Positions 16,546 through 25,293 of a stretch of DNA of 36,973 nucleotides are shown piece after piece (position 1 is the stretch's first letter; the number at the start of each line of letters is the position of its first letter). The translations under genes and the position numbers were made by a program. Under the pieces are notes generated by a model that saw nothing but the letters and a program-made list of their open reading frames with translations, made no database searches and was not told where the DNA came from. This stretch comes from Pseudomonas sp. GM18 (GTDB lineage: Bacteria; Pseudomonadota; Gammaproteobacteria; Pseudomonadales; Pseudomonadaceae): positions 1 through 36,973 of the forward strand of contig NZ_AKJT01000029.1 of assembly GCF_000282195.1 (NCBI RefSeq), in the 5' to 3' direction.

Positions 16546-16653
16546 GATCGTTCCCACGCTCTGCGTGGGAATGCAGCCCGGGACGCTCCGCGTCCCAAGA
16601 GCAGACGCAGAGCGTCCGTTGAGGCATTCCCACGCGGGAGCGTGGGAACGATC
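16546..16653. repeat. ~110-bp palindromic element, GATCGTTCCCACGCTC family (copy 1)
   Basis: It begins GATCGTTCCCACGCTCTGCG and ends in the inverse (GAGCGTGGGAACGATC), with nested inner inverted repeats GGACGCTCCGCGTCC and GCAGAGCGTCC. The second copy at 19975-20085 is in the opposite orientation. The right end overlaps the TGA stop of the EamA gene (16652-16654), and the left end is about 136 bases before the start of the Mrp operon. It may insulate the two minus-strand units by forming a strong stem. Confidence 0.85.
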
Positions 16654-17581
16654 AGTGCTCGGCTTCGCGATCCAGATCGTCCTCAACCACAAGAACCGCC
16701 TTACCCTTGGTCTTCAACTCGCTGACAATCACCGCCGCCACAATCAATCCCGCCCCAACCAGCGCAATCGCCGGCAAGCGTTCCCCGGCAATCCGCCCGA
16801 CAATCCCGGCCCACACCGGCTCACCGGCATAAATCAACGTCGCCCGGGTCGGCGAAACACTTTTCTGCGCCCAGTTCATCGCCACCTGAATCGCCGCGCT
16901 CGCTGCGCCCAGGCCCAACGCGCTGCACAACAGCAACCATGAAAAGTCCGGAATCCTTTCCTGAGTTGGCACCACCATCAAAAACGACAGCACCGAGGTC
17001 ACCGCCAGTTGCACCACCGTCACCCGGCGCACGTCGACCTGGCCGGCATAGGTGCTGATCAGAATGATTTCCGCGGCAATCGCCACGGCACTGATCAATG
17101 TGGCGATTTCACCGGAGCTGAAATTGAACGAAGCGCCGGAAGGCCCCGACAGCAACATCAACCCGGTAAAGGCCAGCATGATCCCGATGCTCGGCATCAA
17201 CCCCGGACGACGCCCCAGCACCAGCCATTGCAGCAGCGGTACGAACGGCACATACAGCGCGGTAATAAACGCCGACTGACTACTGGGAATGCTCTGCAAA
17301 CCCACGGTCTGTAGGCCGTAGCCGAGCATGATCGCTACGCCGATAAACGCCCCGGCCTTGAGTTCGAACAGCGTCAGTTCGCGCAGATGACGCCAGGAGA
17401 ACAAGGCAACAATGCTCGCCGCCGCAGCAAAACGCAGGCCGACGAAAAACATCGGCCCGCTGACGGTCATCGCGTGTTGCACCAGCAAAAAGGTCCCGCC
17501 CCAGACCATGGTAATCAGCACCAGCACGCACTCGGCCTTGCTGAACCGGGAGAAACGGGGGGAAGTATGAGAAGCGTTCAT
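16652..17581 (-). CDS. EamA-family (DMT superfamily) metabolite exporter
   Basis: A 309-aa inner-membrane protein with ten predicted helices in two EamA repeats. The first repeat is marked by VLVLITMVWGGTFLLVQHAM and SSQSAFITALYVPFVPLLQWLVLGRRP, the second by ISAVAIAAEIILISTYAGQVD and SPTRATLIYAGEPVWAGIVGRIAGERLP. Family members export amino acids, nucleosides or other metabolites. The substrate here is unknown. The acidic tail VVEDDLDREAEH ends at a TGA supplied by the edge of a palindromic repeat. In-frame ATGs exist at 17590 and 17581. AAGG is 2 and 11 bases away respectively, so the choice is uncertain and 17581 gives the family-like MNASHTS start. The long open frame beyond 17590 is antisense to the next gene. 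Confidence 0.88.
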   Translation of the reverse strand: MNASHTSPRFSRFSKAECVLVLITMVWGGTFLLVQHAMTVSGPMFFVGLRFAAAASIVALFSWRHLRELTLFELKAGAFIGVAIMLGYGLQTVGLQSIPSSQSAFITALYVPFVPLLQWLVLGRRPGLMPSIGIMLAFTGLMLLSGPSGASFNFSSGEIATLISAVAIAAEIILISTYAGQVDVRRVTVVQLAVTSVLSFLMVVPTQERIPDFSWLLLCSALGLGAASAAIQVAMNWAQKSVSPTRATLIYAGEPVWAGIVGRIAGERLPAIALVGAGLIVAAVIVSELKTKGKAVLVVEDDLDREAEH

Positions 17582-17677
17582 TGACGTCATGACCTTGCGC
17601 GCCATCTGAGGGAGACGCACAATGCGCCCGAAGTTGGGCAGTATACTGCGCAACGCCATCCAGTGAGCAATATAGTG

Positions 17678-18238
17678 CACAAAGATTCCACCCGACGGGC
17701 TTCGGTCCTCCAGCACGTCAGCCTGAACGTGCGACGTCTGCGCCACGCCGCCGACATGAGCCAGAGCGCCCTGGCCGAAAAGTCCGGGGTCAGCCGCCGG
17801 ATGCTGGTGGCCATCGAGGCTGGCGAGAAGAACGTCAGCCTGACCACCCTGGACCGCGTGGCCGAAGCGCTGGACGTGGCCTTCAGCGACCTGATCCAGG
17901 CCCCGGATGCCCGCGACCCCAGTCGCATCAATGAGTTGGCCTGGGCCGGCACGATCCCGGGCAGTAAAGCGGTGCTGCTGGCCAAAGCCACCGCCACCCG
18001 CGAAGTCGAACTGTGGGAATGGCGGCTTGAACCGGGCGAGCATTACCCCTCGGAGCCGGATGCCGAAGGCTACAGCGAACAGCTTTATGTATTCGAAGGT
18101 TGCCTGACCCTGATGCTCAGCGGTCAGCCGCAGAAAATCGCTGCCGGCGAGTTCTTTATGTTTGCCAGTCATCAGCCGCATTCCTATCGCAATGATGGGG
18201 ACGTGGCGGTGCGGTTTGTGCGTAATGTGGTGATTTGA
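17678..18238 (+). CDS. XRE-family transcriptional regulator with cupin domain
   Basis: A 186-aa DNA-binding regulator. Residues about 10-66 form an XRE helix-turn-helix (VRRLRHAADMSQSALAEKSGVSRRMLVAIEAGEKNVSLTTLDRVAEAL), and residues about 100-186 form a cupin barrel (WEWRLEPGEHYPSEPDAEGYSEQLYVFEGCLTLMLSG, GEFFMFASHQPHSYRN). Such proteins usually repress nearby transport or catabolic genes and sense a small ligand through the cupin. Two GTG starts are possible: 17678 (MHKDSTRR) with a weak GTGAG 7 bases upstream, or 17663 (five residues longer) without one. It is divergent from the EamA exporter, sharing a 96-base promoter region that contains the palindrome AGTATACT, so it probably controls that exporter (inference). 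Confidence 0.88.
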   Translation, partial: HKDSTRRASVLQHVSLNVRRLRHAADMSQSALAEKSGVSRRMLVAIEAGEKNVSLTTLDRVAEALDVAFSDLIQAPDARDPSRINELAWAGTIPGSKAVLLAKATATREVELWEWRLEPGEHYPSEPDAEGYSEQLYVFEGCLTLMLSGQPQKIAAGEFFMFASHQPHSYRNDGDVAVRFVRNVVI

Positions 18239-18261
18239 CTGTTTACCGGCTAACACTGGAT

Positions 18262-18294
18262 AAACACTTTGCTGTTTTAAAGCTGCAAGTGTTT
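18262..18294 (+). terminator. Possible terminator after the XRE-cupin gene
   Basis: An 8-bp perfect inverted repeat AAACACTT / AAGTGTTT with a 17-base loop lies 24 bases after the stop, followed by CTTGAATAATTATCC. The rest of the 282-base gap to 18520 is AT-rich and probably holds the promoter of the flavoprotein gene. I see no further gene. Confidence 0.4.
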
Positions 18295-18520
18295 CTTGAA
18301 TAATTATCCAACTTGTTGAAATAAAAGAAAATTATATTCAAGTGCGGCTCCTGAAAAACAGTGGGGATGGCATCGAGACGTGCAGGTGGGCTTCCTGATG
18401 GCCGAGCAAAATATTAACGTGACACTCAAGTACGCTTCACAGGCTAGCGTCCGGTGAGTGACTGACACGGGGCGATCCGCACGACTTCTATTCAGGTAAA
18501 CATTGATCAGTGAGAACGCC

Positions 18521-19963
18521 ATGACTGAGACCCCACGCGCACAGGCGAGCGACGCCATCCGCCACGCGGACATCCTGATCATCGGCGGCGGCCTCAGCGG
18601 TGCGATGCTGGCGGCGCAGTTGTTGCGGTTGCCCGGTCAGCGCCGGGTTCTGGTGATCGAGCCGCGAGCAGAACTGGGCCGTGGCGAAGCCTATAGCGCG
18701 GTGGAGCTGGGCCATACGCTCAACGGCAACGCGGCGCGGATGAGCGTCGACCCGGACAACGCCGATGACCTGACCCAATGGCTGACCGAACACATCGCCG
18801 CCGGTGGCTGGCCGGAGTCGGATCAGCAGCATGTGCCCATTAGTGAACTGTTTCCGCCGCGCGGGCTGTTCGGCGTCTATGTGCAGCAGCGTCTGGCCGA
18901 AGCGCAGGTGGTGGGCGCGTTGAAGGGGTCGAGTGTCGAGCATGTGCGGGCCGAAGTGGTGGACCTGCAGACCTTTGCCGACTCTGTGCAACTGATCTTG
19001 AACGATGGCCAGCGTCTGCAAGGCGCATTCGCGGTGCTCGCTACCGGAATGTTCCCCGCCGCCCGCACACCACAAACCGAATCCAGCGGTTTGAACGCCG
19101 CTGCACTCGACCCGTGGGATGTCGCCGCCATGCGTCAACTCGATCCGCAGTCGACGGTGCTGATCATCGGCTCGGGCCTGACCATGGTCGACGCCGTGGT
19201 GTCGCTGGAGCAGGCCGGGCATCGCGGGCCGATCGAAGTGTTCTCCCGGCATGGTTTGCTGCCGCATGTGCGCCGACAACCGCCGGCGTGGGTGGATTTT
19301 CTCGCCGAGGATCACAGCATTCGCACACCGCGTCAGCTGGTGCGCGAACTGCGCCGGCATTGCCGCGATGCCATCGCTCAAGGCATCGACTGGCAAGCGC
19401 CGCTGGACACGGTACGGGCGCATATCGGGCGGTTGTGGAGTCAGGCGACGGATCGGCAACGCCGGCAATTTGTGCGGCATGTGCGGCCGTGGTGGGAAAG
19501 CCATCACCATCGCTCGCCGCCGTTGAGTGCCGAGTTGGTGGCGCGCTTGCACGGGGAAGGGCGGTTGCGGATTCAGGCGGCGTCGTTCAAGGGGCTTGAG
19601 TCTGCGTCGAACGGTGAGGTCAGTATCCGCATTCGTCGTCGTGGCGAGGCGCAAACCTGCGTGGTGCATGGCGCGGCGCTGATCAACTCCAGCGGCATCG
19701 AATACGACTGGCGCCGGGTGGCGCGGCCGTTGCCGCAGCAGTTACTCGCACGCGGGCTGGTGCGTCCGGGACCATTGGCGTTGGGCATTGCCGCGACGGT
19801 GGATGGCGCGGTACTCAGCGCCGACGGGCAGGTCGCCAGCCGTTTGTTCGCCATGGGCCCACCGTTGCGCGGGATGTGGTGGGAGAGCACGGCGGTGACC
19901 GATGTGGCGAGCCAGGCCAAGTTTCTTGCTGCGCGGTTGGCAAGTATTTATCCGGTGGTTTGA
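18521..19963 (+). CDS. FAD/NAD(P)-binding oxidoreductase-like protein (YdhS/COG4529 type)
   Basis: A 480-aa two-dinucleotide-fold flavoprotein. The N-terminal Rossmann motif is ADILIIGGGLSGAMLAAQLL, followed by VLVIEPRAELGRGEAYS for FAD binding. A second nucleotide-binding motif, TVLIIGSGLTMVDAVVSLEQAG, lies near residue 210, and the region VHGAALINSSGIEYDWRRVARPL is typical of the uncharacterised COG4529 group. Reaction and substrate are unknown, and I see no signal peptide. ATG 18521 is chosen. TTG 18503 in frame has AGG 6 bases upstream and would add six residues. It is a single gene, convergent with ppnN across a palindromic repeat. Confidence 0.8.
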   Translation: MTETPRAQASDAIRHADILIIGGGLSGAMLAAQLLRLPGQRRVLVIEPRAELGRGEAYSAVELGHTLNGNAARMSVDPDNADDLTQWLTEHIAAGGWPESDQQHVPISELFPPRGLFGVYVQQRLAEAQVVGALKGSSVEHVRAEVVDLQTFADSVQLILNDGQRLQGAFAVLATGMFPAARTPQTESSGLNAAALDPWDVAAMRQLDPQSTVLIIGSGLTMVDAVVSLEQAGHRGPIEVFSRHGLLPHVRRQPPAWVDFLAEDHSIRTPRQLVRELRRHCRDAIAQGIDWQAPLDTVRAHIGRLWSQATDRQRRQFVRHVRPWWESHHHRSPPLSAELVARLHGEGRLRIQAASFKGLESASNGEVSIRIRRRGEAQTCVVHGAALINSSGIEYDWRRVARPLPQQLLARGLVRPGPLALGIAATVDGAVLSADGQVASRLFAMGPPLRGMWWESTAVTDVASQAKFLAARLASIYPVV

Positions 19964-19974
19964 GGGTGTTGACC

Positions 19975-20085
19975 GATCGTTCCCACGCTCTGCGTGGGAA
20001 TGCCTCAGCGGACGCTCCGCGTTCGGTTCTGGAAGGGACGCGGAGCGTCCCGGGCTGCATTCCCACGCAGAGCGTGGGAACGATC
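19975..20085. repeat. ~110-bp palindromic element, GATCGTTCCCACGCTC family (copy 2)
   Basis: Same family as 16546-16653 but in opposite orientation. Here the GCCTCAGCGGACGCTCCGCG half comes first and the GGGACGCGGAGCGTCCCGGG half second, the reverse of copy 1. It starts 12 bases after the flavoprotein stop and ends 16 bases before the convergent ppnN stop, a position suited to bidirectional termination. Confidence 0.85.
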
Positions 20086-20101
20086 AACAAACTCTGTGGA
20101 A

Positions 20102-21475
20102 TCAAGCCACCACCTGGTAGCACGGCACATACGCCGCGCCGCCCGGCAGTTTCATCCGGTGCTGGGCGACGAAGGCTTTGAGCAAGAGGTCCAGCGGCTG
20201 CATGACTGCGGCATCGCCACGGATCTGGTACGGCCCGTGTTCTTCGATCAGGCGGATACCCTTGTCCTTGACGTTGCCGGCGACGATGCCGGAGAACGCA
20301 CGGCGCAGGTTGGCGGCCAGTTCGTGGGACGGCAGGTTGCGGCTCAGTTGCAGGTTGGCCATGTTGGCGTGGGTCGGGTCGAACGGGCGCTGGAAGCCTT
20401 CGTCGATCTTCAGCAGCCAGTTGAAGTGGAACGCGTCGTTGCGCTCGCGGCGGAACTGCTTGACCGCTTTGAGGCCCTGAGTCATCTGCCGCGCTACTTC
20501 AGCCGGGTCGTCGATGATGATCTCGTAGTGCTGCTGCGCTTCTTCACCGAGGGTTGCACCGACGAAGGCGTGCAGTTGCTCCAGATACGGCGCGGCACTT
20601 TTCGGCCCGGTGAGGACCACCGGGAACGGCAGGTCCTGGTTGTCCGGGTGCATCAGGATGCCGAGCAGGTACAGGAACTCTTCGGCCGTGCCCGCGCCAC
20701 CCGGGAAAATGATGATGCCGTGGCCAACCCGTACGAACGCTTCCAGGCGTTTCTCGATGTCCGGCAGGATCACCAGTTCGTTGACGATCGGGTTCGGCGC
20801 TTCGGCGGCGATGATCCCAGGTTCGGTCAAGCCAAGGTAACGGCCGCCGTGGATGCGTTGCTTGGCATGGGCGATGGTCGCGCCTTTCATCGGGCCTTTC
20901 ATCACGCCAGGGCCGCAACCGGTGCAGATGTCCAGGCTGCGCAGGCCGAGTTCGTGGCCGACTTTCTTGGTGTATTTGTATTCTTCGGTGTTGATCGAGT
21001 GGCCGCCCCAGCACACCACGATTTTCGGCTCGACACCGGGGCGCAGGGTGCGGGCGTTGCGCAGCAGGTGGAAGACGTAGTCGCTGATGCCCTGGGAGGT
21101 GCTCAGGTCGATGCTCAAGGCGTCGAGTTCGTTTTCGGTGTAGACGATGTCGCGCAGGGCGCTGAAGAGCATTTCGCGGGTGCTGGCAATCATTTCGCCA
21201 TCGACGAAAGCGTCGGCCGGGGCGTTCAGCAGTTCCAGGCGTACGCCACGATCTTGCTGGTGAATGCGGATTTCGAAGTCTTTATAGGCTTCCAGAATGG
21301 TCTTGGCGTTATCAACGTGGGCGCCGGTATTGAGGATGGCCAGGGCGCACTGGCGGAAGAGGGTGTAGGTGATACCGGATGAGGCTTCGCTCAGTTGCTG
21401 TACTTCACGCTGGGAGAGCGTTTCCAGGCTGCCTTTAGGGCTGACCGAGGCGTTGATTACATGTCGTTGGGTCAT
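20102..21475 (-). CDS. ppnN: Pyrimidine/purine-5'-nucleotide nucleosidase PpnN (YgdH/LOG family)
   Basis: A 457-aa cytoplasmic enzyme that in E. coli hydrolyses purine and pyrimidine nucleoside monophosphates to base plus ribose 5-phosphate and is regulated by (p)ppGpp. The central LOG-like nucleotide fold is clear: IVVCWGGHSI, TGCGPGVMKGPMKGAT (residues 185-200), and the catalytic PGGAGTAEE (258-266) that matches the PGGxGTxxE signature. N- and C-terminal extensions (DUF3412-type at the end, PFDPTHANMANLQLSRNLP) and total length agree with PpnN (454 aa in E. coli). It is alone on the minus strand. Confidence 0.93.
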   Translation of the reverse strand: MTQRHVINASVSPKGSLETLSQREVQQLSEASSGITYTLFRQCALAILNTGAHVDNAKTILEAYKDFEIRIHQQDRGVRLELLNAPADAFVDGEMIASTREMLFSALRDIVYTENELDALSIDLSTSQGISDYVFHLLRNARTLRPGVEPKIVVCWGGHSINTEEYKYTKKVGHELGLRSLDICTGCGPGVMKGPMKGATIAHAKQRIHGGRYLGLTEPGIIAAEAPNPIVNELVILPDIEKRLEAFVRVGHGIIIFPGGAGTAEEFLYLLGILMHPDNQDLPFPVVLTGPKSAAPYLEQLHAFVGATLGEEAQQHYEIIIDDPAEVARQMTQGLKAVKQFRRERNDAFHFNWLLKIDEGFQRPFDPTHANMANLQLSRNLPSHELAANLRRAFSGIVAGNVKDKGIRLIEEHGPYQIRGDAAVMQPLDLLLKAFVAQHRMKLPGGAAYVPCYQVVA

Positions 21476-21703
21476 TCAATGATCCTTAAAACGATGTCAC
21501 CCGCCGGCAACGGCGCATGGCATCCGAATAGTGTGTATCCATGATGAAGATGGCACGAACTGCGCTGTATCGCCATGCTCCCGTTTGACGATGAAAAGAT
21601 GAAAAGGAGCTCCAGCATAGCTAAATCCTTCGGGGAGGCGATAATGCCTCGCAGTCTTTTTGTCACAGCGCCTTTTACCATCGATGCAAGGAACCCCGTC
21701 GCG

Positions 21704-22231
21704 ATGTTCGAAATCCAGCCAATGAATGCCGAAACCTATCGAAGCCAGACGCGGCGCAGCACGGTGATCATCGCCCTGATGTTCCTGGCGCTGGCGATGG
21801 TGCTGTCGACGGCGGCGGTGACGTTGTTCGGTGAACCCGGCGGCGACAATCTGCGGTTCAACGTGGGCGGGGTGTTTGCCGCGTTGTTGCTGACGGTGGC
21901 GCTGATGCGCGGCAAGTTCTGGAGCCAGGAATGGATGGCGCCAGCGGTTTACGGTTGGCAGCTCAAGCGCAGCCTGATGAGCGTCACCAACGTCATGCAC
22001 CAGGTGACGGCGGCGGTGGAGCAGGGTGATCCGGGCGCCATGAAGCTGCTGCGCTTTTATCATTTGGGGCTGAGCCAGATGCACCAGTTGGACGGCAACT
22101 CCAGCGACCATGGTCAACTGACCCGTGAGATGGATCAGCACGCGGCGCGGATGCAAGCGCTGGGCATCGATACTGAGCAGACACAATTGAATCCGGCCTG
22201 GATCGATGCCGTGAAGCAGAGGGCGCTGTAA
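21704..22231 (+). CDS. DUF3087 family membrane protein
   Basis: A 175-aa protein with two N-terminal membrane helices (STVIIALMFLALAMVLSTAAVTLF and FNVGGVFAALLLTVALMRG) and a cytoplasmic helical tail containing WMAPAVYGWQLKRSLMSVTN, LLRFYHLGLSQMHQLDGNSS and a C-terminal NPAWIDAVK. The pattern matches DUF3087, of unknown function and common in gammaproteobacteria. ATG 21704 follows AAGGAA at 10 bases. The frame open upstream to 21575 is not used. It is a single-gene unit. Confidence 0.82.
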   Translation: MFEIQPMNAETYRSQTRRSTVIIALMFLALAMVLSTAAVTLFGEPGGDNLRFNVGGVFAALLLTVALMRGKFWSQEWMAPAVYGWQLKRSLMSVTNVMHQVTAAVEQGDPGAMKLLRFYHLGLSQMHQLDGNSSDHGQLTREMDQHAARMQALGIDTEQTQLNPAWIDAVKQRAL

Positions 22232-22381
22232 CAGGCGGGCATGATTTCGATGAGCGATTTCGCATAAATCACCTATCGTATCGGTGTCGGGTTGTAATGG
22301 TTTGAGCGCCGGTCACGGCTGGCTGGCGCTAAAAGGGCGAACGGGAAAAGTCGCCATGTCATAAGGGATTCAGGGAGCGTT

Positions 22382-23959
22382 ATGGGGCATCCATCCGTCA
22401 AAGATCGTATTGAACACACCCGGTTCGCCACGCCTTGGGTGCCCGAGCCGGTTGAGTCAACGCTCAAGGTTCGATACGCAGTTTCCCTGCTCATTGCGGT
22501 GTGCCTGTCTTTGTTGGCCATTGTGATCGGGGAAAGCTGGAACTCGCGTCAGTACCATCTGCGTGAGAGCGAAGTAGCGATGTCCAACCTGGCGCAAACC
22601 CTGGCCTCGCAGGCGCAGGCATCGATCAAACAGGCCGACACGCTGCTGTTTGCCCTGGTGGACCGCCTCGAAATCGACGGCATGCAACCGGAAAAACTTC
22701 CCCGACTGCAACGCTTGCTCCAGGCCCAACGCAGTGAACTGGCGCAGATCCATGGGCTGTTCGTGTTCGACGAAGAAGGACGCTGGCTCGCCAACGCCAT
22801 TAACGTCATACCGCCCAATGCCAATAATTCCGATCGTGAATATTTCATCTACCACCGTGATCATCCCGACCGCGGTCCTCATATCGGTCCGTCGATAAAA
22901 AGTCGCTCGACCGGTGAGTGGATCATGACCGTGTCACGCCGGATCAATCACGCTGATGGCCGGTTTGCCGGCGTGGTGGTGGCTTCGATCTACCTCAAGC
23001 ATTTCCTGGATTTGTACAACAGTATCGACATGGGCAATAACGGGGTGATCAACCTGATCGCCGATGACGCCACCATCGTCGTTCGGCGCCCGTTCAACGA
23101 AGCCGATATCGGTACCAGCGTCGCCAAAGGACCGCTGTTTACCCAACTGTTGCCCAAGGGCGATTCCGGTACGGCAACGGTGAGGTCTTATGTGGATGGG
23201 GTGGTGCGGGTCGTGGGGTTTCGGCGGGTCGAGGGGTATCCGCTTGTCGTGTTTGCCGCGCTCGACAAGGATGAGGTCCTGGCCAGTTGGCGGCAGGAGT
23301 CGATATTCAGTGCGGGTATCGTCCTGTTGCTGCTGGGGTTTCTGGGGGCTCTCGGTTATCGCCTGATCCGCCTCATGAAGCAGCAGAATCATATTCAGAA
23401 CAATCTGCTGGAGACTCAGGACAAACTCATTGAGGTCAACCGCAGCCTCGAGTTGCTGGCGCTGGAGGATGCACTGACCGGGCTTTCCAACCGGCGTCAA
23501 TTCGACCTGTTCATTCTCGCGGAAATGGGCCGCGCCAGGCGTAGCCAGACCCATCTTGCGCTGCTGATGATCGATGTCGACCACTTCAAGAGCTTCAATG
23601 ACCACTACGGTCATTTGGCGGGCGATGAGTGTTTGCGCAGAATCAGCGCGATCATCACCGAAAACATCAAGCGCCCCGGCGATCTCGCGGCCCGCTTCGG
23701 TGGTGAGGAGTTCACGGTGGTGCTGCCCGCCACCGATTATGTGGGGGCATTTCTGGTGGCGGAAAATATCCGCCGTGCGGTTCAGCAGGCCGACATCAAA
23801 CACGTTGGAGGCGTAGAAGGCGTGGTCACGGTCAGCCTGGGTGTCTGCGCCTACGCCCCGGCCTCGCAAGCCCAGCCCGACGACATCGTCGGTGCCGCGG
23901 ACAAGGCGCTGTATGTGGCCAAGGCCAGTGGCCGGAACATGAGTGTTATCGCCAACTGA
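22382..23959 (+). CDS. Membrane diguanylate cyclase with periplasmic Cache sensor
   Basis: A 525-aa c-di-GMP synthase. TM1 spans about 31-50, a periplasmic double-Cache (PDC) sensor about 55-300, TM2 about 308-328, and the GGDEF domain about 355-525. The active site is intact: GGEEF at 440-444 with DVDHFKSFND upstream (398-407). A canonical inhibitory I-site RxxD is present at R431-D434, exactly five residues before GGEEF, so product feedback is expected. Cache features include WLANAINVIPPNANNSDREYF and STGEWIMTVSRRI, shared with amine and small-acid sensors. The ligand cannot be named. ATG 22382 has GGGAG 4 bases upstream. It is convergent with the DUF2784 gene, leaving only two bases between stops. 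There is no EAL domain, so it only makes c-di-GMP. Confidence 0.93.
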   Translation: MGHPSVKDRIEHTRFATPWVPEPVESTLKVRYAVSLLIAVCLSLLAIVIGESWNSRQYHLRESEVAMSNLAQTLASQAQASIKQADTLLFALVDRLEIDGMQPEKLPRLQRLLQAQRSELAQIHGLFVFDEEGRWLANAINVIPPNANNSDREYFIYHRDHPDRGPHIGPSIKSRSTGEWIMTVSRRINHADGRFAGVVVASIYLKHFLDLYNSIDMGNNGVINLIADDATIVVRRPFNEADIGTSVAKGPLFTQLLPKGDSGTATVRSYVDGVVRVVGFRRVEGYPLVVFAALDKDEVLASWRQESIFSAGIVLLLLGFLGALGYRLIRLMKQQNHIQNNLLETQDKLIEVNRSLELLALEDALTGLSNRRQFDLFILAEMGRARRSQTHLALLMIDVDHFKSFNDHYGHLAGDECLRRISAIITENIKRPGDLAARFGGEEFTVVLPATDYVGAFLVAENIRRAVQQADIKHVGGVEGVVTVSLGVCAYAPASQAQPDDIVGAADKALYVAKASGRNMSVIAN

Positions 23960-23961
23960 GT

Positions 23962-24357
23962 TCAACCGGAGCGGTGGTTACTGCCTGAACGGGTCGGATG
24001 CTTCCATTGCCGGAACAGCCGCGCATAGATCAACACGTTGAGCGCCAGCACCACGCTGCCCAGTGCCAGTTGAATCGTGGGCGTCAGCCCGGCCGGATAA
24101 ATGATCGGCCACACGTAATGTTCGATAAAACCGCCGCCGTAACCGGTTTGCCCGGCCGCGTGGCGCATGCGGTTTTCCCATTCGGTGAGCGGGCACGTCA
24201 GGTGGAAGACTTCCACGGTCACGCCCCATGCAGCGGCGGGCAGGTGCCACCAGATCAGGTGGCGCCATTTGAGCACCAGCAGCCCGCCGAACAGCACGAA
24301 CAGAATGAACAACAAGTGAGACAGCACCAGCCCGTCGGCGGCGATCCGGTAAAACAT
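23962..24357 (-). CDS. DUF2784 family membrane protein
   Basis: A 131-aa inner-membrane protein with three helices. The DUF2784 pattern is clear: ADGLVLSHLLFILFVLFGGLLVL, WHLPAAAWGVTVEVFHLTCPLTEWENRMR, and GGFIEHYVWPIIYPAGLT. Function is unknown. ATG 24357 has AGGGAA 5 bases upstream. Its stop is 2 bases from the stop of the diguanylate cyclase on the other strand. Confidence 0.88.
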   Translation of the reverse strand: MFYRIAADGLVLSHLLFILFVLFGGLLVLKWRHLIWWHLPAAAWGVTVEVFHLTCPLTEWENRMRHAAGQTGYGGGFIEHYVWPIIYPAGLTPTIQLALGSVVLALNVLIYARLFRQWKHPTRSGSNHRSG

Positions 24358-24417
24358 GTCGATTCCCTGACGCGTTAGGTGAATCGCTCCATGGTACTCG
24401 GGCTGGACGCTTGTGCT

Positions 24418-25293
24418 CTATCGATTGCCGCCTTCAAGCGCTGCCAGTACTTCTTTCAAACGCACCGTCGTGCTTTCACTGCTGCGTTGCATTGGTGCTC
24501 GCAGTTCGTCGTGGATCAATCCTCCAAGGGCCAGGGCAGTTTTCACCGGAGCGGGATTGGGCTCGATGAACAGGCTGTGGATTAGCGGCAGCAACTGGAA
24601 GAAGGTCGTTCGGCCGGCCGCTAAACGGTTGTCGCGAATCTGTTGATACAGCGTCACGAACAGTTCGGGATGAACATGGGCCGAGGCGGCAATCGCGCCT
24701 TTGGCACCCAGGCATAGTGCGCCGAAGATCTGATTGTCCTCACCGCACAGTACGTCGACGTTACCGCTGGAGAGCAGCGCGAAGGTGTTGGCTGGGTTGC
24801 CGCCACAGTCCTTGATCGCGACGATCCGCTCATGGGCGACGATCCGGAGCAGGGTCGCCTGCTCGAAGGCTATGCCGGTGCGATAGGGAATGTCGTAGAG
24901 AATAATCGGGACGCTGGACGCATCGGCGACGGTCTTGAAAAAGGCTTCGAGGCCGGCCTGGGATGGGCGGATGTAGTAGGGCGGCGGCACCAGCAAGCCC
25001 GCCAGGGGACGTTTCAGGATTTCGCTTTGAAATTGCAGCAACTCGGTTTGGTTGTTGCCGGCCAGGCCCATCACCACGCGTTCTGGCGGAACCTGTTCCA
25101 GCACCGCATCGAGCACCGCCAGTTGCTCGTGTTTACCCAGCGCCGCGGCTTCCCCGGTGGTGCCGCAGACCACTATGCCATCGACGCCTTTTTCCAGCAG
25201 ATGACTGACCAGCCGTCGCAGCCCGGCGAAGTCGATCGCGCCATTGTGAAACGGCGTAACGATGGGAACCCAGATACCTTGAAACGATGACAT
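24418..25293 (-). CDS. dapA: DapA-family lyase (4-hydroxy-tetrahydrodipicolinate synthase-like)
   Basis: A 291-aa class I aldolase/lyase of the DapA/NanA superfamily. All key DapA residues align at E. coli numbering: T45 and T46 in GTTGE, Y133, R138 in YDIPYRTG, and the Schiff-base lysine K161 in IVAIKDCGG. That supports genuine condensation chemistry on pyruvate. Because pseudomonads normally carry their main dapA in another context, this is probably a paralogue and could use another aldehyde. ATG 25293 has AGGAG 7 bases upstream. It is transcribed toward DUF2784 from 25300 onward, downstream of the candidate 34-aa gene. Confidence 0.9.
   Translation of the reverse strand: MSSFQGIWVPIVTPFHNGAIDFAGLRRLVSHLLEKGVDGIVVCGTTGEAAALGKHEQLAVLDAVLEQVPPERVVMGLAGNNQTELLQFQSEILKRPLAGLLVPPPYYIRPSQAGLEAFFKTVADASSVPIILYDIPYRTGIAFEQATLLRIVAHERIVAIKDCGGNPANTFALLSSGNVDVLCGEDNQIFGALCLGAKGAIAASAHVHPELFVTLYQQIRDNRLAAGRTTFFQLLPLIHSLFIEPNPAPVKTALALGGLIHDELRAPMQRSSESTTVRLKEVLAALEGGNR

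Noticed and set aside
17591..18256. N-terminal extension of the EamA frame to 18256
   Set aside because: The extra residues are antisense to the XRE-cupin gene, which has clear domains.
21476..21703. Possible small gene upstream of the DUF3087 gene
   Set aside because: The open frame from 21575 lacks a ribosome-binding site and has atypical codons. The ATG at 21704 is better supported.
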